Assembly (NCBI GenBank): GCA_003862155.1
Contig: QOUV01000011.1
Coordinates: 1 to 64,000, forward strand
Direction: 5' to 3'
Origin: Lachnospiraceae bacterium
Lineage (GTDB): Bacteria; Bacillota; Clostridia; Lachnospirales; Lachnospiraceae
Length of the DNA stretch: 64,000 bases
Position numbers and translations under genes: made by a program. Shown one piece after another: positions 53,986 through 62,089 of the stretch; the stretch's first letter is position 1; every line of letters begins with the position of its first letter. The notes beneath the pieces are model-generated. The model made no database searches, had not been told where the DNA came from, and saw only the letters and a list, made by a program, of their open reading frames with translations.

Positions 53986-54021
53986 TGTAAATCTAATGTA
54001 AATTGTACTTCCAAATGTAAA
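53986..54021 (-). promoter_or_regulatory. Pho-box-like repeats before pstS
   Basis: Three TTTACA hexamers on the minus strand (54016-54021, 53997-54002, 53986-53991). The last two are spaced exactly 11 bp, the spacing of PhoP/PhoB sites in Firmicutes; the first is 19 bp away. They lie just before the terminator at 53949. Confidence 0.6.
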
Positions 54022-54028
54022 ATTTATT

Positions 54029-55348
54029 TTATTTGTCAAACCGGACCGTGATCGTCGTTCCTACATCCACTTTGGATGAAAGAGAGATCTTTGCATTGTG
54101 AAGCTGAGCCGCGTGCTTTACGATTGAAAGACCGAGTCCCGTGCCGCCAGTCTCCTTCGAGTGGCTCTTGTCGACGCGGTAGAATCTCTCGAAAATCCTC
54201 TTCTGCGCGTCCTCCGGAATTCCGATTCCGGTATCTTTTACAGTGATAAAAGGATTTCCGTCGTCGGATACTTCAGTCGTTACCGTGACCTTTCCGCCTG
54301 GTTTGTTGTATTTGATGGCGTTCTCAATGATGTTGTGGATCATCTCATCCAGTATCTGCCTGTAGCCTGTCACAACCGCGGACTTTCCGACTAAAAGCAC
54401 TGACACTTCGTACTCACCGGCCTTTCCGGAAAGCCTCTTTATGATCTCATCCGCCATCTCATACAGGTCGCACTGCTCTTTGTCGATTCCGATCTTGCCC
54501 TCGTCGAGCCTCGAGAGCTTAATGATATCCTGCACAAGGTTTAAAAGCCGCTGCGCCTCATTGTAGATACGATTTGAAAAATCCGGGATATCCTTTTTCT
54601 TTACGATTCCATCTCTTATGATCTCGGCATATCCTGAAATCGAGGTGAGCGGAGTCTTAAGCTCATGCGAAACATTCGCGGAAAATTCCTGTCTCATTGC
54701 CGACATCGCAGCCTTCTGCTTGTTCGACTCGTCAATTCTTTTAAGCAGCGGAGTAAGTTCCTCGTAGACATCGTTTTCTAAAGGCTTGTCGAGATTCAGG
54801 CTGTTTACAGGTTCTACGAGGTCTCTTGCAGTCTTGTGTGAAAGCCAGTATGAAAAGAACAGAAGCGCCACCGCAGAGATGATTATCACTGGCAGAAGTT
54901 CAAGGATCGTCGCAAAGATCGACTTTACGGAAACCGCGACACGAAGGACCTGCCCATTATCAAGGCGCACCGCCGAATAGTACATGTCCTCCTGAAGCGT
55001 ATCGGAATGCCTCTTGTCCATTCCTCTTCCATATTTAAAAGCGGCTGCGATTTCAGGCCTCTTCTTGTGATTTTCAAGTGAGTGGCTGTCCTCCTTCGAG
55101 TCATAAAGCACTGAACCATCCTTATCAATAAGCGTGATCCTTGTGCCCGGCTCCAGATTTTTAAGCAGCTTCAAAAAAGACGAGCCGTTTGTATTTACCG
55201 CCTCAGCCAGGTAATTCGACTCGTACCTGACATTTTTTTCAGAGAGGTGTTCAATACTTCTGTATACGAAAAAAATGGTGACAGCATACGCTATCAAAAG
55301 CGCCAGTGCTATCACCTGTATCATCCGTGTCTGTATCTTCTTCTGCAT
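54029..55348 (-). CDS. phoR: phosphate regulon sensor histidine kinase PhoR
   Basis: A 439-residue kinase: two membrane segments (~10-29, ~140-165) around a sensor of about 110 residues. The H-box is SANVSHELKTPLTSISGYAEIIRDG, the N-box EMIHNIIENAIKYN, and the G boxes KDTGIGIPEDAQ and GGTGLGLSIVKHAAQLHNA. It starts one base after phoB. Context with pst genes and phoU supports phosphate sensing. Confidence 0.95.
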   Translation of the reverse strand: MQKKIQTRMIQVIALALLIAYAVTIFFVYRSIEHLSEKNVRYESNYLAEAVNTNGSSFLKLLKNLEPGTRITLIDKDGSVLYDSKEDSHSLENHKKRPEIAAAFKYGRGMDKRHSDTLQEDMYYSAVRLDNGQVLRVAVSVKSIFATILELLPVIIISAVALLFFSYWLSHKTARDLVEPVNSLNLDKPLENDVYEELTPLLKRIDESNKQKAAMSAMRQEFSANVSHELKTPLTSISGYAEIIRDGIVKKKDIPDFSNRIYNEAQRLLNLVQDIIKLSRLDEGKIGIDKEQCDLYEMADEIIKRLSGKAGEYEVSVLLVGKSAVVTGYRQILDEMIHNIIENAIKYNKPGGKVTVTTEVSDDGNPFITVKDTGIGIPEDAQKRIFERFYRVDKSHSKETGGTGLGLSIVKHAAQLHNAKISLSSKVDVGTTITVRFDK

Positions 55349-55349
55349 A

Positions 55350-56027
55350 TCACTTTTCCTTGATCCTGTATCCTACTCCACGAACGGTCTCGATGCGGTT
55401 CCCGGCTTTTCCGAGCTTCTGCCTTAGCGACCTCACATGCACATCGACAGTCCTTGTCTCGCCGTCGAAGTTGTATCCCCAGATCTCCTCGAGAAGCTGC
55501 TCACGCGTAAGTACTATCCCGCTGTTTAAAATAAGCATCTTCAAAAGCTCGAATTCCTTCAATGTGAGGACTACTTCCTTACCATTCACTGTGACGGCGT
55601 GGCGGAGAACATCGATCTTTATAGAACCTGAGCTTATCACCGGCTCATCCGTGTTCTTCCCGCGGCCAGATCTCCTCAAAACTGCCTTGATCCTAGAAAC
55701 CAGCTCCATCATTCCAAACGGTTTCGTCACATAGTCGTCCGCTCCCATGTCGAGTGCCGAGACCTTATCGTACTCTGCTCCCTTCGCAGTCAGCATGATC
55801 ACCGGAATGTTCTTCGTCTTCGGATCTTTCCTGATATCCGAAAGCAGCTCCATCCCATCCTCTCCCGGCAGCATGATATCTAAAAGTATAAGCTCCGGCA
55901 GCTCGTTCTTAAGCGCAGTCTTAAACTCTACTCCTCCCGGGAATCCCTTCGCCGGAAGCCCGGTCGAATCCAGGGTGTAGACGACCAGCTCTCTGATATT
56001 GTCATCATCCTCTACAATGTAGATCAT
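55350..56027 (-). CDS. phoB: phosphate regulon response regulator PhoB/PhoP
   Basis: A 225-residue OmpR-family regulator: IVEDDDNIRELVVYTL, phosphoacceptor LILLDIMLPGEDGMEL, VTKPFGMMELVSRIKAVLRR, and the winged helix ending DVHVRSLRQKLGKAGNRIETVRGVGYRI. AAGGAGAAG precedes the ATG. First gene of the phosphate operon. Confidence 0.95.
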   Translation of the reverse strand: MIYIVEDDDNIRELVVYTLDSTGLPAKGFPGGVEFKTALKNELPELILLDIMLPGEDGMELLSDIRKDPKTKNIPVIMLTAKGAEYDKVSALDMGADDYVTKPFGMMELVSRIKAVLRRSGRGKNTDEPVISSGSIKIDVLRHAVTVNGKEVVLTLKEFELLKMLILNSGIVLTREQLLEEIWGYNFDGETRTVDVHVRSLRQKLGKAGNRIETVRGVGYRIKEK

Positions 56028-56050
56028 GGACTTCTCCTTTCACACTACCT

Positions 56051-56079
56051 ATAATAAAGGGCCCTTGTAAATTGTACAA
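56051..56079 (-). promoter_or_regulatory. phoB operon promoter
   Basis: Minus strand TTGTAC (56074-56079), 17 bp, TATTAT (56051-56056). A near-perfect hairpin AGGGCTCTTGTA/TACAAGGGCCCT covers the -35 and spacer (56057-56087). Confidence 0.6.
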
Positions 56080-56088
56080 GAGCCCTCA

Positions 56089-56116
56089 TGTAAAATCAAT
56101 GTAAAATTTGTGTTAC
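56089..56116 (-). promoter_or_regulatory. Pho box upstream of phoB
   Basis: Three direct hexamers at exact 11-bp steps on the minus strand: GTAACA (56111-56116), TTTACA (56100-56105), TTTACA (56089-56094). They end 10 bp before the -35. This matches PhoP-type boxes and predicts autoregulation. Confidence 0.75.
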
Positions 56117-56151
56117 AGTGGGACAGTGGGGACGGTTCTTTTTGTCCCACT
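56117..56151. repeat. REP-like palindrome
   Basis: AGTGGGAC (56117-56124) and GTCCCACT (56144-56151) enclose AGTGGGGACGGTTCTTTTT. This 'GGGAC...GGGGACGGTTCT...GTCCC' design is a dispersed palindrome known from many bacterial genomes and linked there to REP-associated tyrosine transposases. No transposase is in the window. Copy number needs a genome search. Confidence 0.65.
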
Positions 56152-56382
56152 TTTTTCAGTATAGAGCCTGGCGGGGCGAAATTTCTACAATGGCTCGCTT
56201 TTAGTTTCAATATGTATCTGGGTAGAAGCAAAAAACTTAAAAGGCTTTCGATCTTTCTCAATATGAATGCGATTTTGTGTAAAAAAATAAACCCCTGGAT
56301 TCACACTTTCAATGTATGTCCAGGACTAAACTATTTTATACAATGTATTTATTATTTCTGGCTCCGTATAAGCTTATATTGA
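56152..56382. other. AT-rich intergenic stretch without a supported gene
   Basis: This part of the ~580-bp gap between phoB and the helicase gene holds only short accidental open frames with no ribosome sites or family features. A 7-bp inverted repeat GGCTCCG/CGGAGCC lies near its right end (56360-56404). Confidence 0.5.
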
Positions 56383-56607
56383 AACCGTCAATCATGCGGA
56401 GCCGGAAATATTTCGCCCGAAGTAGGCATCGGGAAATTCGACGGAAATATGCCTCTGATCGCCTCCATCGCCTCAGGCAAAAGCTACAAAGGCTACACCG
56501 TGTATCAGGTTCCAAAAAACTGGAAGACATTAAAAATATCCTACAGAGATTCGATAACAGGAAAGACCAGCAGCGCTTTTTCGATCAAGTCGACGGAGAT
56601 CAAGTGA
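56383..56607 (+). pseudogene. C-terminal remnant of a DUF4352/DUF5067-type protein
   Basis: The plus frame from a stop at 56380-56382 to TGA at 56605-56607 encodes GNISPEVGIGKFDGNMPLIA and then GYTVYQVPKNWKTLKISYRD and TGKTSSAFSIKSTEIK. This is a well-formed C-terminal beta-sandwich end like that of DUF4352/DUF5067 lipoproteins (compare GKGRNMVMLFQFPKG in the protein at 12923). No start codon, signal peptide or first half exists, so it is a fossil. It ends 2 nt before the helicase stop codon on the other strand. Confidence 0.7.
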
Positions 56608-56608
56608 A

Positions 56609-59600
56609 CTAATTCAATGCAAATAACTTACTAAGCTCATCCTCCAGTGTTCCCTCTTTAGCAAACTCCAGCGTATCGCAGAGCTTGATATTGTGCTTTT
56701 CGATCCTGATCTTATCGCTGAATCCAAGGATGTAGCGCAGGCAGATCCTGTAGATGATCTCAGTCGGCGCGCAGCCGTAGACCTGCTTTGCAAAAATGTG
56801 ATTCAGGCGCTCTGTGTCATCCGGGAAGAGGGCCTTCATGCGCCTGCTCAAGAAGAGGCGTTTTACGATCTCTGTGATGTACATTCCGGATTTCATGTAG
56901 AGGTCTGCAAATGTGGCATCGGGATCGTCGAAGCAGCCCGGGTTCTCTTTTTCAAGCATGTCGACCATTTCTTTAACAACCTTCTTCGGCGTAAAGATCT
57001 GGTTCGTTCTCTGCGGTGGAATGTAATTGAAAATATCCTCGTCGTGTTCGCCGCTGAAATAATCCGATAAGTCTCTGCGCTTTTTCATAAACTCCTGAAC
57101 AGCGTCGTTAAACACTACCTCATCAAATAAGTGACCGTCGAAATGTTTTGTTACTGGATTTCCATTGTCATCAAGCACAGCATTTCCATTGTCATCTTTT
57201 ACCTGGTAATCGCCGCCGTCGCGCAGCATTCTGAACTGCTCGAGCGTTACGCCGACTCCGTTCTGAGGATTTACAGTGACTTCCCAGAAGACATTTTCAG
57301 GGACAAGAGAATCGAAGTTTTCAAGCGTCGTGCCCTCGTCGCCATAGGCCATAAGAAATGCCGGAATCGTGCGCGAAAAGCCACGGAGATGGTCGCGGAC
57401 CCTTCCTTCGATCGAATCCTTCTCGGCATTGAGCTTCTCGGTCTCGACAGTATTTACGATCTTCTCGGCTGCATTTCTGGCAGTCTCTTCGCTGTTCAGC
57501 TTCTTATGGATGTTCTCTAACATCTGCTGATAGCTCTGCTGCCTGCGCTTTTCGAATTCTTCATCAATACTTGAAATCTCAGCCATTGAGGCTCCGGACT
57601 TTTGAGCCTTTTTAATCTCATCATCACGCTTCTTTTTAAGCTGGTTGTCATGGATCGTATAATCACCATATTCGCGGTTAACAACATTCTCCGTAGTTGC
57701 CTGAATATCGCGTTTTAGCTGATTCTGAGTCGACTTCTTTAACTCATCTCCGTACTGCTTTGTCGCCGTCTCCATAAGAGTGTCGGCGATTGGTTCTGAA
57801 AATTTTTCACGGAGAGATTCGAGTTCGTCTTTCTTCGGGTCAGGATGTCTGGCATGTTCTTCGGTAAGATCCGAGACAGCCTGTGCCAGCTTTTCATCAA
57901 CGTCGCCATACACTTTTTCGCCGAACAGGTCACTGGCCAGGCCAATGGTCTTCTCGGTTGGAATATCGACTTTGCCATCTTCGTTTAAATGAAGGTCATC
58001 GGCAGTGTTTTCATCCACACCCACATCCGAGAGTTTCTTCGGCTGCTCGAGCGGCTGCATATCGTTTATCAGCTTGATTATCTCCTTCGGCGCGCCGAAA
58101 ATACCGGAAATATTTGCAAAGAGGAAATTTGACATGAAGCCACGGTCCACGACTTCCTTCGCATGGATATGACGCGGTATCGTAAGGACTGATTCAGCGT
58201 CGAGCTCCACCATCTCCCCGCCATCGTCTTCACCATAGACAGGGAAGAAATTGAGGAGCTGCCTTACGTTATTCCTGCGCTGGTCCATCTCACCCTTATC
58301 ACCGGAAGTCTCCGGGATCAGGTCATTTGCAAATTTTTCAAAAATAGTGAGAGTTCTCGCCGGATCAAAGTCAAAAATATAGGCATTTTTCTTTCGATAA
58401 GAGTTGCCATCCCTATCATGAAAAAGGCACGGATTCTGGGCGCGGAAAGCCGCCTGCATATAGAGCGCCGGGCTCTTCATATTTGAAAGCATAAGCACTG
58501 CCGTCCACTCCGGAATTGTCACACCGGTAGTCAGCTGGCCTACGGACAGGGTTATCGTCTTATCGTAATTTTCAATAGCCTCGACTACTTTGTCATAGGA
58601 TTTCCTGTTCTCGTCATCGTCGTCGAGCCTCCCGTCGCCTGCTGCAAGAATGATATGATAATCCTTGAACACCGGATGAATACTTAATTTCTTGTATAAG
58701 GCCTTTGCACTCGCGACACGGTTTAAAATCCAGAATGTGTGCTTTAACTCATCCCGAAGCTCCGGCGTTGAGAACGGAAATTTCTCCTGAGTCGTAAGAG
58801 CATCGAGAAATTTGTCTACATCCTTGTCGTGGACAAATCTGCCAGACTCATTCGTCTTGAAAAATTCGTTCAGATCGAAGGCATACTCCTCGACATCATC
58901 ATCCGCGAGCTCAATGCCCTGCCTTACCTTGTCACGGATGATCTCCGACATCTGATATGTAAAAAGTGAGAGTCTCGGCAGATTCTCATACGGATTTTCA
59001 ATCTCGCTCGAATCGTCCCAGTCGCGTTTTTTCTTCTGTTCGTCGGCATATGTCCAGTTGTAAATAGCCTCCTGGGGAAATTTGTCATTGGCCAGAGCCT
59101 TGAACGGTGTACCTGAAAGATGCAGAGTACATTTGCGGTTGATATGGTTAAACGCGGTGTCAGTCTTATAAGTGTCTACACCTTCATGAGCTTCATCGAT
59201 GATCAGGACATCCCAATTCAATCCATGCTCGGCACTGACTTCCACAAGCTTATCGTACCTGCCGCCGAAATAGATCGAGCCCTTCAGATCCTGAAGGCTG
59301 ACAAATTCAATGCAGCCTTTGACCTCGCCTTCATCGGACGATACAACTTTTTTCATGTACTCATCACGGCTCAGGACATATTTTCTGTCCCTGATGCCAT
59401 CTGCATTGCTTACGAAAAAATAGCCGGACTGCGGCCCGAAGAATGTCTCATAGTCCTGATACCATGAATTTGCGATCGCCGGCCGGTTCGTAACGATAAG
59501 AATATTTGTCGCCTGAAGGCGCCTGCAGAGATCGTATGCCGAAAGTGTCTTGCCAAAACGTGGCTTGCAGTTCCAGAGATATTCTCCATCTTTATGAGAC

Positions 59601-60037
59601 TTGAAATAATCGTAAGCCCTCTGCACTGCATCTTCCTGCTCGTCGCGAAGCTTATAGGGGATCACCGCATCCGCATCGTCATCCGAAACGACTCCATGAT
59701 TCTGCGTAAAATCCATGAAATCTGCACGGGCGGTATCCGGTGCTATCTGAAACCACTCGGTCCCCTCCTCGCGCGGAATGCCAAGCTTCTTCAGATACGC
59801 GTGAAAATTTTTGTCAGTGAAAGTACCAAACGGTTCTGTCATAAATACAGCCCGCATATGCCACCATGTCTTATGCTCTACGCCAACTGTATGAGTCTGC
59901 TCATTTATACGGGTCTCAACATCCCGCTCCGTAAATCCGATCTTGGTCCAGCCATCGTGCTTCGGCACACCCGGAGTCGTATACGCATAGCACTGAGGGA
60001 TAACCTTGGTGGCTGTCTTAATATTGATCTTCGCCAT
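56609..60037 (-). CDS. GIY-YIG nuclease-helicase fusion with C-terminal methylase motif-I module
   Basis: An 1142-residue protein. Residues ~15-90 form a T5orf172/GIY-YIG-like nuclease (YAYT; WTKIGFTERDVETRINEQT). A superfamily 2 helicase follows: P-loop KPRFGKT (158-164), LIIDEAHEG (DEAH 281-284), LSGTPFKAL, and late helicase motifs SVGQLTTGVTIPEW and QAAFRAQNP. A coiled-coil Lys/Glu region spans ~690-870. The last ~130 residues begin IFTPKKVVKEMVDML (~1014) and contain ADLYMKSGMYITEIVKRL, like the FTP and motif-I part of N6-adenine methylases. It overlaps the NPPY gene by one base (TAATG). Probably the DNA-cleaving, translocating subunit of a restriction system. Confidence 0.85.
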   Translation of the reverse strand: MAKINIKTATKVIPQCYAYTTPGVPKHDGWTKIGFTERDVETRINEQTHTVGVEHKTWWHMRAVFMTEPFGTFTDKNFHAYLKKLGIPREEGTEWFQIAPDTARADFMDFTQNHGVVSDDDADAVIPYKLRDEQEDAVQRAYDYFKSHKDGEYLWNCKPRFGKTLSAYDLCRRLQATNILIVTNRPAIANSWYQDYETFFGPQSGYFFVSNADGIRDRKYVLSRDEYMKKVVSSDEGEVKGCIEFVSLQDLKGSIYFGGRYDKLVEVSAEHGLNWDVLIIDEAHEGVDTYKTDTAFNHINRKCTLHLSGTPFKALANDKFPQEAIYNWTYADEQKKKRDWDDSSEIENPYENLPRLSLFTYQMSEIIRDKVRQGIELADDDVEEYAFDLNEFFKTNESGRFVHDKDVDKFLDALTTQEKFPFSTPELRDELKHTFWILNRVASAKALYKKLSIHPVFKDYHIILAAGDGRLDDDDENRKSYDKVVEAIENYDKTITLSVGQLTTGVTIPEWTAVLMLSNMKSPALYMQAAFRAQNPCLFHDRDGNSYRKKNAYIFDFDPARTLTIFEKFANDLIPETSGDKGEMDQRRNNVRQLLNFFPVYGEDDGGEMVELDAESVLTIPRHIHAKEVVDRGFMSNFLFANISGIFGAPKEIIKLINDMQPLEQPKKLSDVGVDENTADDLHLNEDGKVDIPTEKTIGLASDLFGEKVYGDVDEKLAQAVSDLTEEHARHPDPKKDELESLREKFSEPIADTLMETATKQYGDELKKSTQNQLKRDIQATTENVVNREYGDYTIHDNQLKKKRDDEIKKAQKSGASMAEISSIDEEFEKRRQQSYQQMLENIHKKLNSEETARNAAEKIVNTVETEKLNAEKDSIEGRVRDHLRGFSRTIPAFLMAYGDEGTTLENFDSLVPENVFWEVTVNPQNGVGVTLEQFRMLRDGGDYQVKDDNGNAVLDDNGNPVTKHFDGHLFDEVVFNDAVQEFMKKRRDLSDYFSGEHDEDIFNYIPPQRTNQIFTPKKVVKEMVDMLEKENPGCFDDPDATFADLYMKSGMYITEIVKRLFLSRRMKALFPDDTERLNHIFAKQVYGCAPTEIIYRICLRYILGFSDKIRIEKHNIKLCDTLEFAKEGTLEDELSKLFALN

Positions 60038-61071
60038 TATGCCATCTCCTTTACATGCGTCTCAATAAAATTGATCTCGTTTTCGTCAAGACCGTACTTT
60101 CTATAGAGCTGAAGGTCAATCTCGTGAATGGATTTGGACCAGTCGATGTCGGACTGGTTGGTAAAATTCTGGAGAGGGACATATTTCCACACAGATTTTG
60201 CAGTATGTTGTGTTGCTTTTTTTACACCTAGCATTGCTCTGCAAAACTTAGTCTTTAAATATTTTTTGGCATTCTCAGACTCTGATAAAGAGTCAAAGAA
60301 TCCTATACTTATAAAAGTATCAGTGGCTCCTTCAGCAGGACTCGCTACTTGAGGTTCAACAAGAGTTTCACCAAATTTGCCAGTATTATTTGCCTCAGAA
60401 ATAAGGACATTATATGTATAAATATAACCGTTATCTATTAAATATTTTGCATTTATAAATTTGATTGTTCTTCTATTTTTTTCTCTCCCAATTATTTTTA
60501 CATATTTGTCATCATTAGGTTTTGTATTATAAAATGCTTCTGGAACTTTTTCAAAAATATTAGAAACAACCATATTTCCTGTTCCTTTTCCTACTTTCGA
60601 AGCAGCATCTGGGAAATCAGAAAAAAAGTTATCATTTAGTCTATAGCATCCTCTTGCAGATACTATAGAGTCGATAGACTTAGCTCCAGATTTTATAACT
60701 TTAGATAGAATAGAGTTTAGTTCTTCAAATTTTGTAAAAACCTTAATTGGAGAATAATCCGAATCAAAATTATGATATGTTACTGCTACTCCACCTTTAA
60801 TGTCTGTATTAGGAAATACTTTTGTTGCATCAGCTTCATATTTCAAAACTTTAAAATGCGAATCATCAAGCATTTTACGGTTCCAGTCCTTTGGTGTCTG
60901 ACCTGCATCAAAAAGAAATCGAGCTGGAGTAATTAATTCTACCTTATCAGCTACACAATACGCTCCATCCATAAAACTGTTATAAACAGGTCTTTTTCTT
61001 GTTGATTCAGTTGTATCTTCCTGATACGGCGGATTTCCTATCACATAGTCAAACAATTTTTTTTCGCTCAT
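60037..61071 (-). CDS. N6-adenine methylase piece with NPPY motif and target-recognition-like region
   Basis: A 344-residue protein of the Eco57I methylase group that begins almost directly at the catalytic motif: FDYVIGNPPYQEDT (NPPY at 13-16). The next methylase segment is VELITPARFLFDAGQTPKDWNRKML. No motif I (SAM-binding) is present upstream of it. The rest resembles a target-recognition region and has much higher A+T than its neighbours. It begins 1 nt after the stop of the upstream gene, with GGAGGG before the ATG. It must work with a partner that supplies the SAM-binding half. Confidence 0.85.
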   Translation of the reverse strand: MSEKKLFDYVIGNPPYQEDTTESTRKRPVYNSFMDGAYCVADKVELITPARFLFDAGQTPKDWNRKMLDDSHFKVLKYEADATKVFPNTDIKGGVAVTYHNFDSDYSPIKVFTKFEELNSILSKVIKSGAKSIDSIVSARGCYRLNDNFFSDFPDAASKVGKGTGNMVVSNIFEKVPEAFYNTKPNDDKYVKIIGREKNRRTIKFINAKYLIDNGYIYTYNVLISEANNTGKFGETLVEPQVASPAEGATDTFISIGFFDSLSESENAKKYLKTKFCRAMLGVKKATQHTAKSVWKYVPLQNFTNQSDIDWSKSIHEIDLQLYRKYGLDENEINFIETHVKEMA

Positions 61072-61072
61072 A

Positions 61073-62005
61073 TTAGCCCTCCTTCAGCTCCGTAAACAGG
61101 AGCGACTCATTACTTCTCCAATTAAATATCCTGCACGGTATTGCTGCTTGCTGCGGCTCTTCTTTCTGATCGGCGCTCGTCTCGAAAAATGACATCTGAT
61201 GGAACTCTTCAAATGGCTTGCCAAGTGGGACGGTATCTTTAAGACCGTCCATCTGCCAGATGTTCCAGGCAATTTTATTTGCGAGATGGCGGAGCAGTTT
61301 TTTATCGGGATCTTCGCCACAGCGTTCTCTGTAATAGTCCACAAATGTCAGCAGCAGATTTATTCTCGCTATCAGGAGATTGTCGCCCTGATATTCATAT
61401 CCGTATGAAGCCTCGAATGCCCGGATCGTCCACTTGAGCCAATCGTCATAATCTGAAGTATTTTCATTTACGATGCGAAGCTTCCGATCCAGCTGTCCGA
61501 TCCGGTGCTTCGGCGGAACGATCAGCCCGCCAGTCGAAACGTCATATCGCGAAACCAGGTACGGCGCCTCGCCACAGGTGATCTCAAGTCTGCGGGAATC
61601 TACGTATTGCTTCCAGTTTTTTTTATCAGGAAACTCTATGCTGCCATCGACGGTCGTCCAGGTATGATCTTCATTTTCAATATTGAAGACATTTTTTCTT
61701 CCAAACCATTCCTCATCGCAGTAGTTGTTCATCTGGTTGCAGAGCCAGGCCGGAGTAAAGACTTCGGCCTTTTTTCTTGTGCGGGCCGCCTGCGCCTCCT
61801 GCGATTTTAAAATACGCGGTTTGATAATATCCGAATGCACCAGCAGCAGATCTTTCTCTATCTGCTCTCTGTCACTGAATCCATGGCCGAACCCGGCATA
61901 GGTGTCCGTCGCCCAGATAATATTCTTCCCTGTTGACTTATCCTTCAGGAGCAGATCGAGTAGCTGTACAACCGGAGCACTTCCAATATCTATCAGCTTA
62001 CACAT
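61073..62005 (-). CDS. restriction-modification subunit with FTP and motif-I region (methylase N-terminal half)
   Basis: A 310-residue protein. RTRKKAEVFTPAWLCNQMNN (FTP near residue 83) resembles the N-terminal motif of type I/Eco57I-like methylases. RRLEITCGEAPYLVSRYD (near 141-154) sits where motif I (DPxCGxGxFL) is expected. LLIARINLLLTFVDYY also fits the helix after motif I-II. No NPPY is present; the next gene supplies it. I use the ATG at 62005 (AAGGGG 11 nt upstream); an in-frame GTG at 62059 is possible. First gene of the operon. Confidence 0.8.
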   Translation of the reverse strand: MCKLIDIGSAPVVQLLDLLLKDKSTGKNIIWATDTYAGFGHGFSDREQIEKDLLLVHSDIIKPRILKSQEAQAARTRKKAEVFTPAWLCNQMNNYCDEEWFGRKNVFNIENEDHTWTTVDGSIEFPDKKNWKQYVDSRRLEITCGEAPYLVSRYDVSTGGLIVPPKHRIGQLDRKLRIVNENTSDYDDWLKWTIRAFEASYGYEYQGDNLLIARINLLLTFVDYYRERCGEDPDKKLLRHLANKIAWNIWQMDGLKDTVPLGKPFEEFHQMSFFETSADQKEEPQQAAIPCRIFNWRSNESLLFTELKEG

Positions 62006-62089
62006 AAGGATAAGTACCCCTTCTATATCTAATTTCTGGTTATAAAAATATTTTATCACAACGGGCAGCTATTATCGATAAGCAATTTC

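Noticed and set aside
56316..56612. 98-codon plus-strand open frame rich in Arg
   Set aside because: It is out of frame with the recognisable DUF4352-like fragment in the same place; the fragment frame explains the sequence better.
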